NCBI GenBank assembly: GCA_022561755.1 | Contig: JADFQN010000012.1 | Span: forward strand, 1 to 37,038 | Length of the DNA: 37,038 nt | Reading direction: 5' to 3' | Source: Bacteroidota bacterium | GTDB taxonomy: Bacteria > Bacteroidota > Rhodothermia > Rhodothermales > Rubricoccaceae | Shown here: positions 8,159 through 17,600 of the stretch, piece by piece | Layout of the letters: every line of letters starts with the position of its first letter | How positions within the stretch are numbered: the first letter of the stretch is position 1 | Made by a program: the position numbers and the translations under genes | Notes under the pieces: model-generated | The model's database searches: none | The model's input: the letters and a program-made list of their open reading frames with translations, nothing else | Told to the model about the DNA's origin: nothing

Positions 8159-8252
8159 TGTTCTGTCTTCGGACTTGACCTATCGTGCGGCACGCCGGAC
8201 CTTCCGGGGTGCCGCCGGCGTTTTAGGGGCCAACCTGAATTACACTTTTTGA
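8145..8252 (+). pseudogene. Detached 3' part of the barrel gene, other frame
   Basis: These 35 codons (GVAINVLSSDLTYRA to NLNYTF) supply the closing barrel strands and terminal Phe expected for the protein at 7556. The stop TGA at 8250-8252 overlaps the TTG start of the next gene (TTGA), a spacing normal for translationally coupled genes, which supports that this was the true end of the upstream gene. Confidence 0.6.
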
Positions 8253-8701
8253 CTCGATCTCGCTTGAGCAACGCGTTGTTGAACGCGGCCATTGCAGCGG
8301 CCGCTGTGGTTTTGATCGTGCTTATATATGGCCTGGCGACGCGCGTCTTCGTTCCGCGAACGGACCCGATCCGCGAAGACAACCCCGGGCAGCTTCTGGG
8401 CGATCGCATTCAGGTAGAAGTCCGCAATGGCGTTGGGGTGTCCGGCCTTGCGAGCACGGTCACGCACTACCTCCGCAGTCGCGGCTTCGATGTGGTCGAG
8501 AACGGGAATCATACGAGCTTCGGTATCGATTCGTCGTTCGTTGTGGATCGGGTGGGCAACCCTCGGGCGGCGCAGCGCGTAGCCTCTGCCCTCGGGCTTT
8601 CGTACGAGCGCATTCGCGAAGACATCCGCCAGGACTTCTACCTGGATGTTTCCGTCATCATCGGCAACGATTACACCTCGCTCGAACCCTTCACGCCTTA
8701 G
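8249..8701 (+). CDS. LytR C-terminal domain protein, single-pass membrane
   Basis: The 150-residue protein starts at TTG 8249, overlapping the restored stop of the barrel gene. An N-terminal membrane helix (ALLNAAIAAAAVVLIVLIYGLA) is followed by a LytR_C domain (RIQVEVRNGVGVSGLASTVT, LRSRGFDVVENGNH, FYLDVSVIIGNDYTSL). This domain is usually fused to LCP phosphotransferase domains in wall-polymer ligases; here it stands alone, so no ligase activity is expected. It lies 22 bp upstream of rsfS. Confidence 0.8.
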   Translation: MTRSRLSNALLNAAIAAAAVVLIVLIYGLATRVFVPRTDPIREDNPGQLLGDRIQVEVRNGVGVSGLASTVTHYLRSRGFDVVENGNHTSFGIDSSFVVDRVGNPRAAQRVASALGLSYERIREDIRQDFYLDVSVIIGNDYTSLEPFTP

Positions 8702-8723
8702 CACACACGCGAATTCAAAACCT

Positions 8724-9161
8724 ATGCCGGCAGTTTCCACGTCAACATCCGCACGCGAAGAGCGGTCCAGCCCTGTAGCAGGGCGCCATCTTGCACGCCT
8801 CGCCGTTGATGCGGCACACGAGAAAAAAGCGATCGATGTGACGGTGATGGACCTGCGTGGTATTTGGGACGAGGTGGACTATTTCGTGATCTGCACGGGC
8901 GAGACCGATGTGCAGATTCGCGCCATTGTAGAGTCGGTGGTGGAGAAACTGAAGGACGAAGCTGGTGAGCGGCCATCGCACAGAGAAGGCATTCCGGGCT
9001 TTTCCCGCTGGATTGTGCTGGATTACTTTGATCTCGTGGTCCACGTGTTCAATCCAGAGCTTCGTTCGTACTACGACCTCGAACGGCTGTGGGGTGATGC
9101 GCCTACCGAGCGTGTAGCAGACGGTACTATGGAGATCGCACTTTTGTTAGAGGATGAATGA
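8724..9161 (+). CDS. rsfS: Ribosomal silencing factor RsfS
   Basis: From ATG 8724 the product has 145 residues; the longer ORF from 8646 overlaps the previous gene and is rejected. The RsfS/Iojap core is clear: DEVDYFVICTGETDVQIRAI, then HREGIPGFSRWIVLDYFDLVVHVF and SYYDLERLW. RsfS binds ribosomal protein uL14 of the 50S subunit and blocks 30S joining when nutrients are scarce. Its stop overlaps the next start by ATGA, so translation of the two is probably coupled. Confidence 0.93.
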   Translation: MPAVSTSTSAREERSSPVAGRHLARLAVDAAHEKKAIDVTVMDLRGIWDEVDYFVICTGETDVQIRAIVESVVEKLKDEAGERPSHREGIPGFSRWIVLDYFDLVVHVFNPELRSYYDLERLWGDAPTERVADGTMEIALLLEDE

Positions 9162-9664
9162 TGCGGTTGCTCCTTCCCCTGGTTCTGATGGTTGGCCTGG
9201 CGGCGTGCGCCGGGTCCGGGGACGACTCGGTCTCGCCGGACGAACTGTTCGGCCATCGCTACGAGGGCATTGCCCCTGACGGGCGCGAGACGGTGCTCAT
9301 CGAGCCCGCGGATTCGTCGGAGGTCTACATCGAGCTCCCTGTATTTCTCGACAGCGTTCACGTGCGCTCCGCTCACCGCGAAGCGCTGCCCGGCGAGGCC
9401 GTGCCGGTAGAGGTGCTCATAAAAGGCGCCTTGCCCGACGCTTGCTCTGAGTTGAACGAGGCCACGCAGGAGCGGATGGAGCACTTCGTCGAAGTCACCC
9501 TCACCGTCCGCCGTCCGCGTGGGGCTATCTGTACCGAAGTGGTCCGGCCCTTTCGCTTTTACCTCCCGCTCGACGGCACGTTTGCACCCGGTTCGTATTC
9601 GCTGCGAATCAACGGGGCAGCGCATCCCTTCCGCATCCGCGAAGGCGGCGTAGAGAACGGCTGA
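9158..9664 (+). CDS. Small lipoprotein of unknown function
   Basis: The 168-residue protein has a lipoprotein signal with lipobox LAAC (MMRLLLPLVLMVGLAACAG). The mature part is a predicted beta-rich domain (VYIELPVFLDSVHVRSAH, HFVEVTLTVRRPRGAICTEV, GSYSLRINGAAHPFRI) with no motif I recognise. Two cysteines (PDACSEL and AICTEV) could form a disulfide. It overlaps rsfS by 4 bp at the front and the DUF423 gene at the back (TGATG), so it belongs to a tightly packed operon. Confidence 0.75.
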   Translation: MMRLLLPLVLMVGLAACAGSGDDSVSPDELFGHRYEGIAPDGRETVLIEPADSSEVYIELPVFLDSVHVRSAHREALPGEAVPVEVLIKGALPDACSELNEATQERMEHFVEVTLTVRRPRGAICTEVVRPFRFYLPLDGTFAPGSYSLRINGAAHPFRIREGGVENG

Positions 9665-10077
9665 TGAACCGAGCGGCCCGGTTGTTTCTGGTGATGGGGG
9701 CCCTGAGCGGCGCAACAGCAGTTATGGCCGGCGCGTTTGGCGCGCACGCTATCGCCGAGTCGGTAACGCCTGAGAGGCTGGCCACATTCAAGACGGGAGC
9801 GCAGTACCAACTGATTCACTCGCTCGCACTCCTTCTGGTCGGAATTATTGTCGAGCGTCTTCCCTCGAAGGTCGTCCAATGGTCCGGCCGGCTTTTTCTT
9901 GCCGGCGTTATTCTGTTCTCCGGCAGCCTCTACGCCCTTGTTCTAGTGGATTTGCCTGCCTTCGGGGTCATCACGCCCTTTGGCGGCCTGGCCTTTATTT
10001 GCGGATGGCTTCTGCTCGCGTGGGGCGCGTGGAAAGCGCAGGCCGAACTCAGCCTTCCTCCTCAAACAGAATCATGA
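9664..10077 (+). CDS. DUF423 family small membrane protein
   Basis: The 137-residue protein has four predicted membrane helices and the DUF423/YgdD signature GAFGAHAI near the N-terminus, with KTGAQYQLIHSLALLL and the terminal helix FICGWLLLAWGAWKA. The family's function is unknown. Its start overlaps the stop of the preceding lipoprotein gene, and its last 29 bp overlap the convergent gene at 10049. Confidence 0.9.
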   Translation: MNRAARLFLVMGALSGATAVMAGAFGAHAIAESVTPERLATFKTGAQYQLIHSLALLLVGIIVERLPSKVVQWSGRLFLAGVILFSGSLYALVLVDLPAFGVITPFGGLAFICGWLLLAWGAWKAQAELSLPPQTES

Positions 10078-10399
10078 ACGAGGGGGCCAGGTTATTGTCC
10101 TTGGCCAAGGCGTAGAGCACATCGGCTGCCTCGTCGGGTGTTTGGAAGACACCATGTTCCTGCCCGTCTACGGCCAGCGCGTAGTCGATTTCACCGTCTT
10201 CGTCGGCATCGAGGTCTTCCCATTCGATGGCTTCCTCTATCAGAAACACATCGCGCTCAGGATCGAACGAGGCGAGGTAGCGCTCACGCACGCTCTCCTT
10301 GTCGATGAGGCTCACGTTGCCGAAGGCGCCGTATTCGGGGTCATAGAAAAGCGCCTCGAGGAGGAGCTGGCGGGCGAACTGCTCGGCGTTGAACGCCAT
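10049..10399 (-). CDS. Acidic hypothetical protein
   Basis: The 116-residue ORF encodes a strongly acidic soluble protein that I do not recognise. The segment DADEDGEIDYAL resembles a calcium-binding loop (acidic residues at positions 1, 3, 5 and 9, Gly at 6, Ile at 8) but lacks the acidic residue at position 12, so calcium binding is doubtful. There is no signal peptide. It is convergent with and overlaps the DUF423 gene by 29 bp, and repeat A2 begins 32 bp upstream of its start. Its length, composition and absence of a better frame support it as real. Confidence 0.6.
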   Translation of the reverse strand: MAFNAEQFARQLLLEALFYDPEYGAFGNVSLIDKESVRERYLASFDPERDVFLIEEAIEWEDLDADEDGEIDYALAVDGQEHGVFQTPDEAADVLYALAKDNNLAPSFMILFEEEG

Positions 10400-10431
10400 G
10401 GTGGGGACCGGTGGGTGAGGGTGAGATTCAA

Positions 10432-10549
10432 GGAGTCTGTCGGACTTAGGATGATTCTACTGCGGCGGCAATAAATCGGCCCATTTCCCCGTCTGCCTCG
10501 TTACAGCCTGCCCCGCCTTGGCGGGGAACCCCTAAGCCCGACAGACTCC
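10432..10549 (+). repeat. Family A MITE-like element, copy A2
   Basis: About 118 bp with inverted ends GGAGTCTGTCGGACTTAGG and its near complement. Compared with A1, the interior between two ATTTCCC words is missing, which fits a deletion by short-repeat recombination. A 21-nt micro-hairpin (10505-10525) interrupts CTCGTTAC/GAACCCC. The right end meets B2 at a shared TA. Confidence 0.75.
10505..10525 (+). mobile_element. 21-nt micro-hairpin insertion inside A2
   Basis: The unit starts AGCCTG and contains CCCCGC-CTTG-GCGGGG (6-bp stem, 4-nt loop). A1 and A3 have the uninterrupted flanks CGTTAC/GAACCCC (A3 with one change), so this is a clean insertion at AC^GA. Confidence 0.6.
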
Positions 10550-10551
10550 TA

Positions 10552-10666
10552 GGAGGCTGTTGAATTACGTGCTCTGTCGCCGAGACAGCCTGCCCCGACT
10601 TGTCGGGGAGCGCATCTCGGTCGAGAGGTGCCGTCGCAGGCAGGATGACGTATTTCAAAAGACTCG
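10552..10666 (+). repeat. Family B MITE-like element, copy B2
   Basis: About 115 bp starting GGAGGCTGTTGAATTACG and ending in a decayed complement (TTCAAAAGACTCG), with TA at both borders. The interior is shorter than B3 but includes a 21-nt micro-hairpin at 10587-10607. Confidence 0.75.
10587..10607 (+). mobile_element. 21-nt micro-hairpin insertion inside B2
   Basis: Same unit as in A2, with CCCCGA-CTTG-TCGGGG. The sixth stem pair is A-T instead of C-G, a compensatory change. B3 has the uninterrupted flanks GCCGAGAC/GAGCGCATC, so the insertion point is again AC^GA. Confidence 0.6.
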
Positions 10667-10679
10667 TAGGGCCGGCAGG

Positions 10680-11444
10680 TTACGGCGCGGGCCCGCTCAC
10701 GGTTTCGTGTGATGCGTCTTTCAAGAAGGATCGAATGTACGCGAACGCCTCCGAACCGTGGAATGAAATAAGGGTCACGTCGAACAGACCGGCGAAGTGC
10801 TTAAGGAAGCGGGCCGCGACCTCGGTTTCTTCCACGGGTCGGCCGAGTTCATGCGCCAGCGACGTCACGCCTCGGTCGCTAATCCCGCACGGCACAATGA
10901 GGTTGAACCAATCCAGGTCCGTGTTCATATTGAAGGCGAAGCCGTGCATGGTCACCCACCGGCTGCACCGAATGCCCAGCGCGCAGATCTTCCGCTCAGG
11001 CCCGCGCACGTCGGGGCCTATCCACACACCGGTGCGCCCCTCGATGCGCCCAGCGTGCAGGCCGTAGTCGGCGCACGTGAGCATGATGGCCTCTTCCAAC
11101 GTGCGGAGGTAGCGGTGGATGTCCTTAAAGAAGTGGTCGAGGTCCAGGATCGGGTAGCCGACGAGTTGCCCAGGCCCGTGGAATGTGATGTCGCCGCCCC
11201 GATCCACCGGGATGAACTCGGCGCCACGTTCCGAAAGCATCGGCTCGGACAGCAGCAGATTTGCACGGGTTCCGCTCTTTCCCAGTGTATACACAGGCGG
11301 ATGCTCCACCAGCAACAAGGAATGGGGGAGATGGGCGGGGGGAATGCTTCGCTTCGCTGCGATCAGGCGCGCCTGCACCTCTCGCTGAAGCTCCCAAGCT
11401 TCACGGTACCCCACTTGGCCCAAATGGCAAACAGCAACGTCCAT
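10680..11444 (-). CDS. lipB: Octanoyltransferase LipB
   Basis: The 254-residue enzyme moves octanoyl groups from acyl carrier protein to lipoyl domains of proteins such as GcvH and the E2 subunits of 2-oxoacid dehydrogenases; LipA then adds sulfur. The signature [19 protein letters not shown] spans 81-99. The catalytic pair is Lys152 (RKICALGIR) and Cys186 ([10 protein letters not shown]), and [10 protein letters not shown] at 165-174 is typical. It lies downstream of sprA on the same strand, across 204 bp. In other Bacteroidota sprA is commonly followed by the lipoylated protein gene gcvH, so a lipoate gene here is a notable echo. Repeat B2 follows its stop. Confidence 0.97.
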   Translation of the reverse strand: MDVAVCHLGQVGYREAWELQREVQARLIAAKRSIPPAHLPHSLLLVEHPPVYTLGKSGTRANLLLSEPMLSERGAEFIPVDRGGDITFHGPGQLVGYPILDLDHFFKDIHRYLRTLEEAIMLTCADYGLHAGRIEGRTGVWIGPDVRGPERKICALGIRCSRWVTMHGFAFNMNTDLDWFNLIVPCGISDRGVTSLAHELGRPVEETEVAARFLKHFAGLFDVTLISFHGSEAFAYIRSFLKDASHETVSGPAP

Positions 11445-11648
11445 ACGTGCTCGCGCCCGGTACTTTTGGCCGGCTAGGATCTCTTCACAGTAGATGTCGT
11501 GAGATCGGGTCGAGGATAGTCTGAGGCCGATTCAAGGCCCGCGAGGAGGTCGGGGCACAAGTCCCGGACCCTGCTCTGCGGGGAGTGCAACGCCGAAACG
11601 GTCCAGAATGGGCCGGAACGGTCCTTCATGGCGTACTGTGAACAGGCC
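11445..11648. other. Intergenic region between sprA and lipB
   Basis: No gene is supported. Two near-identical words, GAAACGGTCC and GGAACGGTCC, lie about 20 bp apart near 11596-11625. A cloverleaf was looked for around GATTCAAGG and not found. No strong terminator is visible. Confidence 0.3.
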
Positions 11649-14600
11649 CTAGTTGGAGAACGATACGCGGAAGCTGAAGCCGCCGTTGATCAACGAAGTA
11701 GACGGGATCTGGCTGCCTCGGCTATCGATGGATTCATACCGGACAAACACGTCCATGTTCACCTGATTGGAGATGGCGTAGGAGAGTCGGGGTTCGAGCG
11801 TCAGCCGCGTCGATCCGGTATCCTGGAGGGGGGTGAGCTCCGAACCCCGAAGGATATCTTCGAGGTCGTTCTTGAGGAAGTGTATAAAGTTGATGTTGTT
11901 TGAGCGGGTAAGCGTGAGTGAGAACCGGACGTTATTGTTCAGCCGCCGACGCCCAAAGAGGGGGATGCGTAGCCCCGTCTTTGAATACGTCAGCCGGAGC
12001 GAGAGTTCATCTGTTGTGTTCTCGCTGACACTCGCCGAAGCCGCCGAAAGCGAACGGGAATTGCTCTGGTTCCAGGAAAAATCGGACTGGAGGCCGCCCT
12101 TCCACGCTACGTTGACGCCAAGCAAAGGCTGGAAACGCTCGTTCACGATGGCCGTCGATGGCTCTCGGAAGGGGATCTCCGATATGAGTGTCTGGTTCCT
12201 GGTTCCTCCGCCCGCCAGAGGGACCTGGATGTTCTCGGACGATAGGGACGTTCCGGCGGCCGCGTTGGAGTTGTAACTGAGGTCGTACGTTGCCGAATAT
12301 CCATGCCGGAGCGTTACCTGATTGGCGAGCGCCCTGAAGAGCGGCCAGCGCGAAAGTCCGGAATAGTTGATTTCCCAGTTTGGGAGGGGCAGGACGAAGA
12401 ACCCGCGTGGCCCGAACGAACCCATGCCCGAGGCAAACGCGGACTGGAAATCGGCGGCCAGGCTCGATCTTGTGAGCACGTCCGAGAAAAGCGTGTCTTG
12501 CGCCGCGCCTCCCTCCGCCGCATCGGCCTCGTAGCGCTGCCGGTGTATTTCAAGCAGGCGCTCATACGACCCTCCAAACGCAACAACAGTTGACTTCCCG
12601 CCACCTCGCTCTACGGCGGGGCGCTCAACCAGACGTCCGTTTTCAATTTCCAGCGTGATGTCCTCGCTCTGGTCCCAATTTGCGTCCCAGGTAAGGTCTA
12701 CCCTCAGTTCGGGCGTAAGGCGGATTGACGTGCGTGCGTTGATGTGGTGGACATTGCCGAGGATGTCGTGAAACTGGAGGCCTTCGGATAGAATACGGTC
12801 ACGCAGGGGTATCCTGCGTTCGAGAGAGAGGCGATATCCGAGAGAAGGCCCTTCGCCCAGCAGGGCATCGTAGAGGGAGAAATTGTTTCCCCTAAGCCCG
12901 GAAGCCGCCGTGGATCGTGTACCGTTATAGGTGATCGTGAAGTCTTCAACGCCTGTAACGGCGAGGAAGAGCTTTCTGCCAATGGAGGCAAAGCTGGGCA
13001 GCCTTGGGCGGCGGCGTTCCTCCGCATCCTCCTGGCCTTCGTCATCGGCTTGCTCGGCGTCCGTTGGTTCGCCTTCATCGGTTGGTCGATCGCGTCCGCG
13101 TCCGCGGTCGTCCCCACGTCCCCGGTCGCCCTGCTGTTCAGCTTGTTCGATGTTTCGGTAGAAGGAGAAGAGCCGCCAGAACTCGCGCGGCTGGAGCCGA
13201 AGACCTCCTCGAATGGTTGACGATGCATTCACATTGGCAACAATCGTGTCATCAACCTCCTGACTGTAGTTCCACGCGAATTGCGAGCCGTAGGCGATGG
13301 GTTGTGGGCGGAACCATCGGAGAAACTGGACGCGGTCGAATTGCGGCTGGAAGGTGCCGGTCACGTTCTGTGAGTAGGAGTTCGTAAGGATTTGGCGCTC
13401 TCCGTTGAACACTCCTCCAAGCACCTCGCCAAGAGGAAGCACATTCAACGCGGTGATTTCCTGGATGATGTATCCCTGATTCCTCAAGTCGTTAACGTTT
13501 AATGAATCAGGAATACCAAAGTCCCGCCGCGCGATTCCGCCGGGCGCAAAGGCCTCCTCATTGCTGATGTCGTACTCCCTTGTCGTACCAAGCGAATCAC
13601 GGACGAAGAGGTTGAACCCTGCCTCAGCGCCCGCACCGTCAAGGCTTTGGGAAACGTCCGAACGATAACTGAGCACAAGGAACGTGAAGGGATTGTAGGC
13701 GAGGTCAAACGTTCTTCCGTGCCCGAACCGATGATCCCGACGCGTCGGGTAGAGAAAGCGCTCTGGTACGCCCTGGTTAACCGGGTTGTTGATCACCTCG
13801 TCAATTGGGCGCTCCCTGTTGTCTGTTACCGATCTGTCGGCATCGGCGCTGAACGTAAACGATTGAGGTAGATAGTTGAGGCGCAGCTTGCCCAGGATGC
13901 CGAGCACGGGCACGTTCTCGACAAACCAGAACGGACGCACCGAACGGGCGCGCGGCACAGACAGCCGATAGGTGAAGGAGGCCGACCACCGATCGGAATC
14001 TCCGAACTGGCTGAAGGGCGACCGCGAGCGAGAAGCGGAGTTCGTGTACACCAGCGACACGCCGTCAATGGTATAGCGCAGCCACGGAGATCGGCTTCCA
14101 CTCTTCGAAAGGGGGATGCGGATGGACCGGGAAAACGTTGATGTCTCGCTTTCTCCTATAATCTGATCGACGCGATCCTGACGCTCTTCCTGTGTGAGGT
14201 CAGGGTCTTCCTCCGCCTGGGCAATGAGTTCCTCTACACGGATATCGCCCCGGCGCGGCGAATAACGCGGCGTGCTCTGGCTTTGTTGAATGGATAGCGA
14301 GATGGGCATACTCCATCCGAACCGCTCGGGCAAGAACTTGTGAGCGTTGAACGTAGCCAACACGCTGTAGTCCTGCTTGTCGCTAAAGCTGCGGCCGCCG
14401 AGGCTGCTTCCCAGTTCTCCGAACCCGTCCGTTTGCCGGCTGAAACGTGCGTTTATACTCGCAACATCGGCCAACTGCAACGTGGCGCGGGCATACGCAC
14501 TCCAACCGCTCTCTTCGTCGTAACCGGTTACGCGCAGTTCGTTGAACCATACTTCCACGTTCTCGAGAGGCGCCGTTGTTCCGCCCTCCGCATTTCGGAC

Positions 14601-17600
14601 CCCGATGGCTATGGTGTTTATGCTCTGAATTGATGGATTGCCGCGGATGGTAATTCGGGTTCCGGGCGGGGCGCCTTCAGGGGTTCTGTTGTTCGAATAA
14701 CGCTCATCCCTGGGTATCGACGGGTCGTTGTCGCGCTCTACTTTTAGCTGGTTGAGCTCGCTGAGCACGACATTGATGGAATTGCGATCCACCGTTTCTG
14801 TGCCTACGGGCACGTTAGTCTGCCAGAGGCTGTCAGGATTCACCAGCTGCCCGTCCGGAATCACGTAAGGATAGAGGGGCTGCTCGTACTCGTAGTAGTC
14901 TTCCGTTTGGTTGTCGCCAAGCCGGATGAATACGCGCACGGAGTCGCGCTCCTCGAATCCTTCCGCGTGGGTAAACATGCGGAGGTTCGAATACTTCGTG
15001 AGGTCATGACTGTTAGTGGAAAACGGCTTGTAGATCGCCCGGCTCGTTTCTTCCGGCAGGTTCTCCACCCTGAACACAAGCGCTTGCTCCCGCTGGCGAA
15101 TCAGGTTTCCGGAGATGTCCGGCGTTCTGCTGACCAGCGCGCCAACCGGAGTTGCGTACTGGTTCGGGTTTTCTTCGTTGTTGATGGTTTCAATGAACAA
15201 CCGTGGCGGGATCCGAGGTGGTATGGTTCCGGGTGTCCGGTCGTCAATACCCACGTTGTCCGACTTGAGCCATCGGCTTCCCACGATCTCGAGCGTGGCG
15301 AACCGCAAGGTCGCGGGCCTGTCATGCCCGGTCGACCATATCCGCATGAACTCGATCGACGAGAAATCCTCGATCCCGCCGATGGCCTCGCGCTCTTCGC
15401 TCCGAACAGGAATGCGGATCACATACCATCTTTGCCCGGATTCCGTATCAATGACGTTTTGGAAGAAGGGGCTGGCGAGGATGCCTGCGCTATCCAGTGG
15501 GATGGTGTAGCGGAAGTGCCTCTCAGCCGCATCCAGCGATTGATTGCCGTTCAGATCCTCCGAATCCGGCTGTCTGGAGTTACCGGTCGTGCCAGCGTCG
15601 GATATTTTTTGCTGACTTTCAAAAGCATTCAGTTCCAGCCCTGGGAAGAACCTGCTAAACCGCTCTTGCAACGTGGCCCGTCCCCCTTCGAAGCGGTTGC
15701 CGCTGTTGAAGTAGGCCGAGTCGTCGAAGTGATGGAAATCGTCTGCCGAGGGGTCTTCGTTCGCACGCGCGAACTCCATCGAACCCTGCGAAAGGCCAGC
15801 CAGGAACTCGCTGAAAAAAGTACGTTCGTCCGTTTCATAGTCCGTTCCTCCGGGGTTTACTAGCGAAGAGCGGAGGCCGTCCAGGCCAAGATCCTCTGTC
15901 TGCCCCGTGGTGTCGTCGTAGTCAACAGTTGTGGAGGTTTGTCCATCCGGCAGGCGGCCCCAGACGTCCGAGTTGCTCGGTTCAATTGGCACCTCGCGGA
16001 GCCCGTCCTCGTTGTTGAATTGGTGGTTGGGGATGACGTCCTCGCTGACCTGGCCGAGGTCGATGTGCAGCACCGCCCCCGGCGCAATTTCCTCCGTGCC
16101 GTTGCGCCCTCCCAGCGGCGAGAAAATGAACTCTACAAACTCGATGTTGTTGCGCCCGCCGAAGTCGGTGAAGCCTTCGGGCAGGCGCTGCACCATCCCG
16201 CCCCACGCCGTTTGCGGGTTCGCGTTGTACGTGGTTTCGAACTCACCATTGTAGTTGTACGGTCCTCGCTGCGCGGGGTCGATGTAGAGGTCGAGCGTGG
16301 TGAGGGTTTCCGGTTCGCCGCGTCGAGGATCACGGTCCGGGAATATCTCGCGGATGCCCAATTGGCGTGTCGCCCGGGTTGTACAATCAACTTCACTGCA
16401 CAGGTCCCCTCGGTAGGTACTGGCAAGAACGGAATACCACGAGAAAAGACCGCGCCAGTTGGAGGGAAGGAGAGGTTCTGTAACTGGGGTGCCGGCCGTC
16501 CAGGACATCGCGCCCTCGGGGCCGGAGCCGCTTGGCGCTGCGGCCAAACGCCACGCGCCGGGCTGAAGAAGAGAGAAGACGTTTTCGACGCCCTCGAAGT
16601 CGTCAATAAACGACAGGCCGGTAAGCTCGTCCTCGTAGAAATCGCGACTGAGTGCGTTCAACGCATCACGCTCCTGGTTGAACGCGAACGTTTGCGGATG
16701 CCCTGGGTTGAGTTGTGCGAACTCTGCCTTCAACTCAAAGCGGCTCGGCGCGCGCGTTTGGAGGAATGGCAGCGCGTCGATCGCGCGGGTTAGCCAGCGC
16801 GGCTCGGCTTCAAATCGCCCGTCGACTCCCCATATGGTGTTGTTCAGAGGCTCTTCGCCAATCCGATACTTGTCGATAAGAGGGCGTTCGGAGAGGCGCA
16901 TCCACGTTGCGCCCAGTTGCACATCATCTCCGAGCGTGTAGTTAGCGCGAAGGCCCAAAAGCGTTTTGCTGCCAATGGAAGCGAACTGGTTGCGCTCGTA
17001 GTCGATTCGCAGATTCTGGCCCGGTGTCAAGAATGCCGGGTTGGTTATTTCAACCGTGCCGCTGGCATCGTTGACTGTGTAGTCGACGCCCTCCGTCAAC
17101 TCGATAGAACCGGATGTAACGCTGACCGAGCCCTCCACAATGGCAAACCCCAACTCATAAACCGATTGAACCGAACTACGGTAGGAACCAGCAATTGCGT
17201 AGTTGTTTATGTTGCTTATTCGATCCGCCGAGCTCGAGGTGGTGGTGTACAATGTGTCAAAAACAAAGTCATCAATCGCATCCTCTGTATTGGTTCCCAG
17301 AAACGAGATGTCCAGCCCTTCGATCTCGCCGTTGAGTACGCTACGCAGGTATGCGCCAAAAGGCTCACGCACAGGGAAGATGATGCGCCCTGAACCGGCG
17401 TCGATGGTCTGGCCCTCTCTGAAGTCGAAAACGTCGTCGGGTTGTGCGGCGCCGTCTCGGTTCAGGCGGTCCAGGCCCAGCGTCTGGAGAAGAGTTTGCT
17501 GCAGGCCAATCGTAACGCCGGGCAGGGTTCGCTGGGGCGTGCTTCCACTAGGCTTGTAGCTTACGTCAACGTCGAATGCATCTGCCCTGAGCGAGCGGCC

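Noticed and set aside
11445-11648. tRNA-like segment around GATTCAAGG
   Set aside because: A T-arm-like stem exists, but the loop is not a standard T-loop and no acceptor, D or anticodon stems form.
14907-15863. 318-aa ORF on the plus strand within sprA
   Set aside because: It lies antisense to a continuous SprA frame and has shadow-type composition with no motif.
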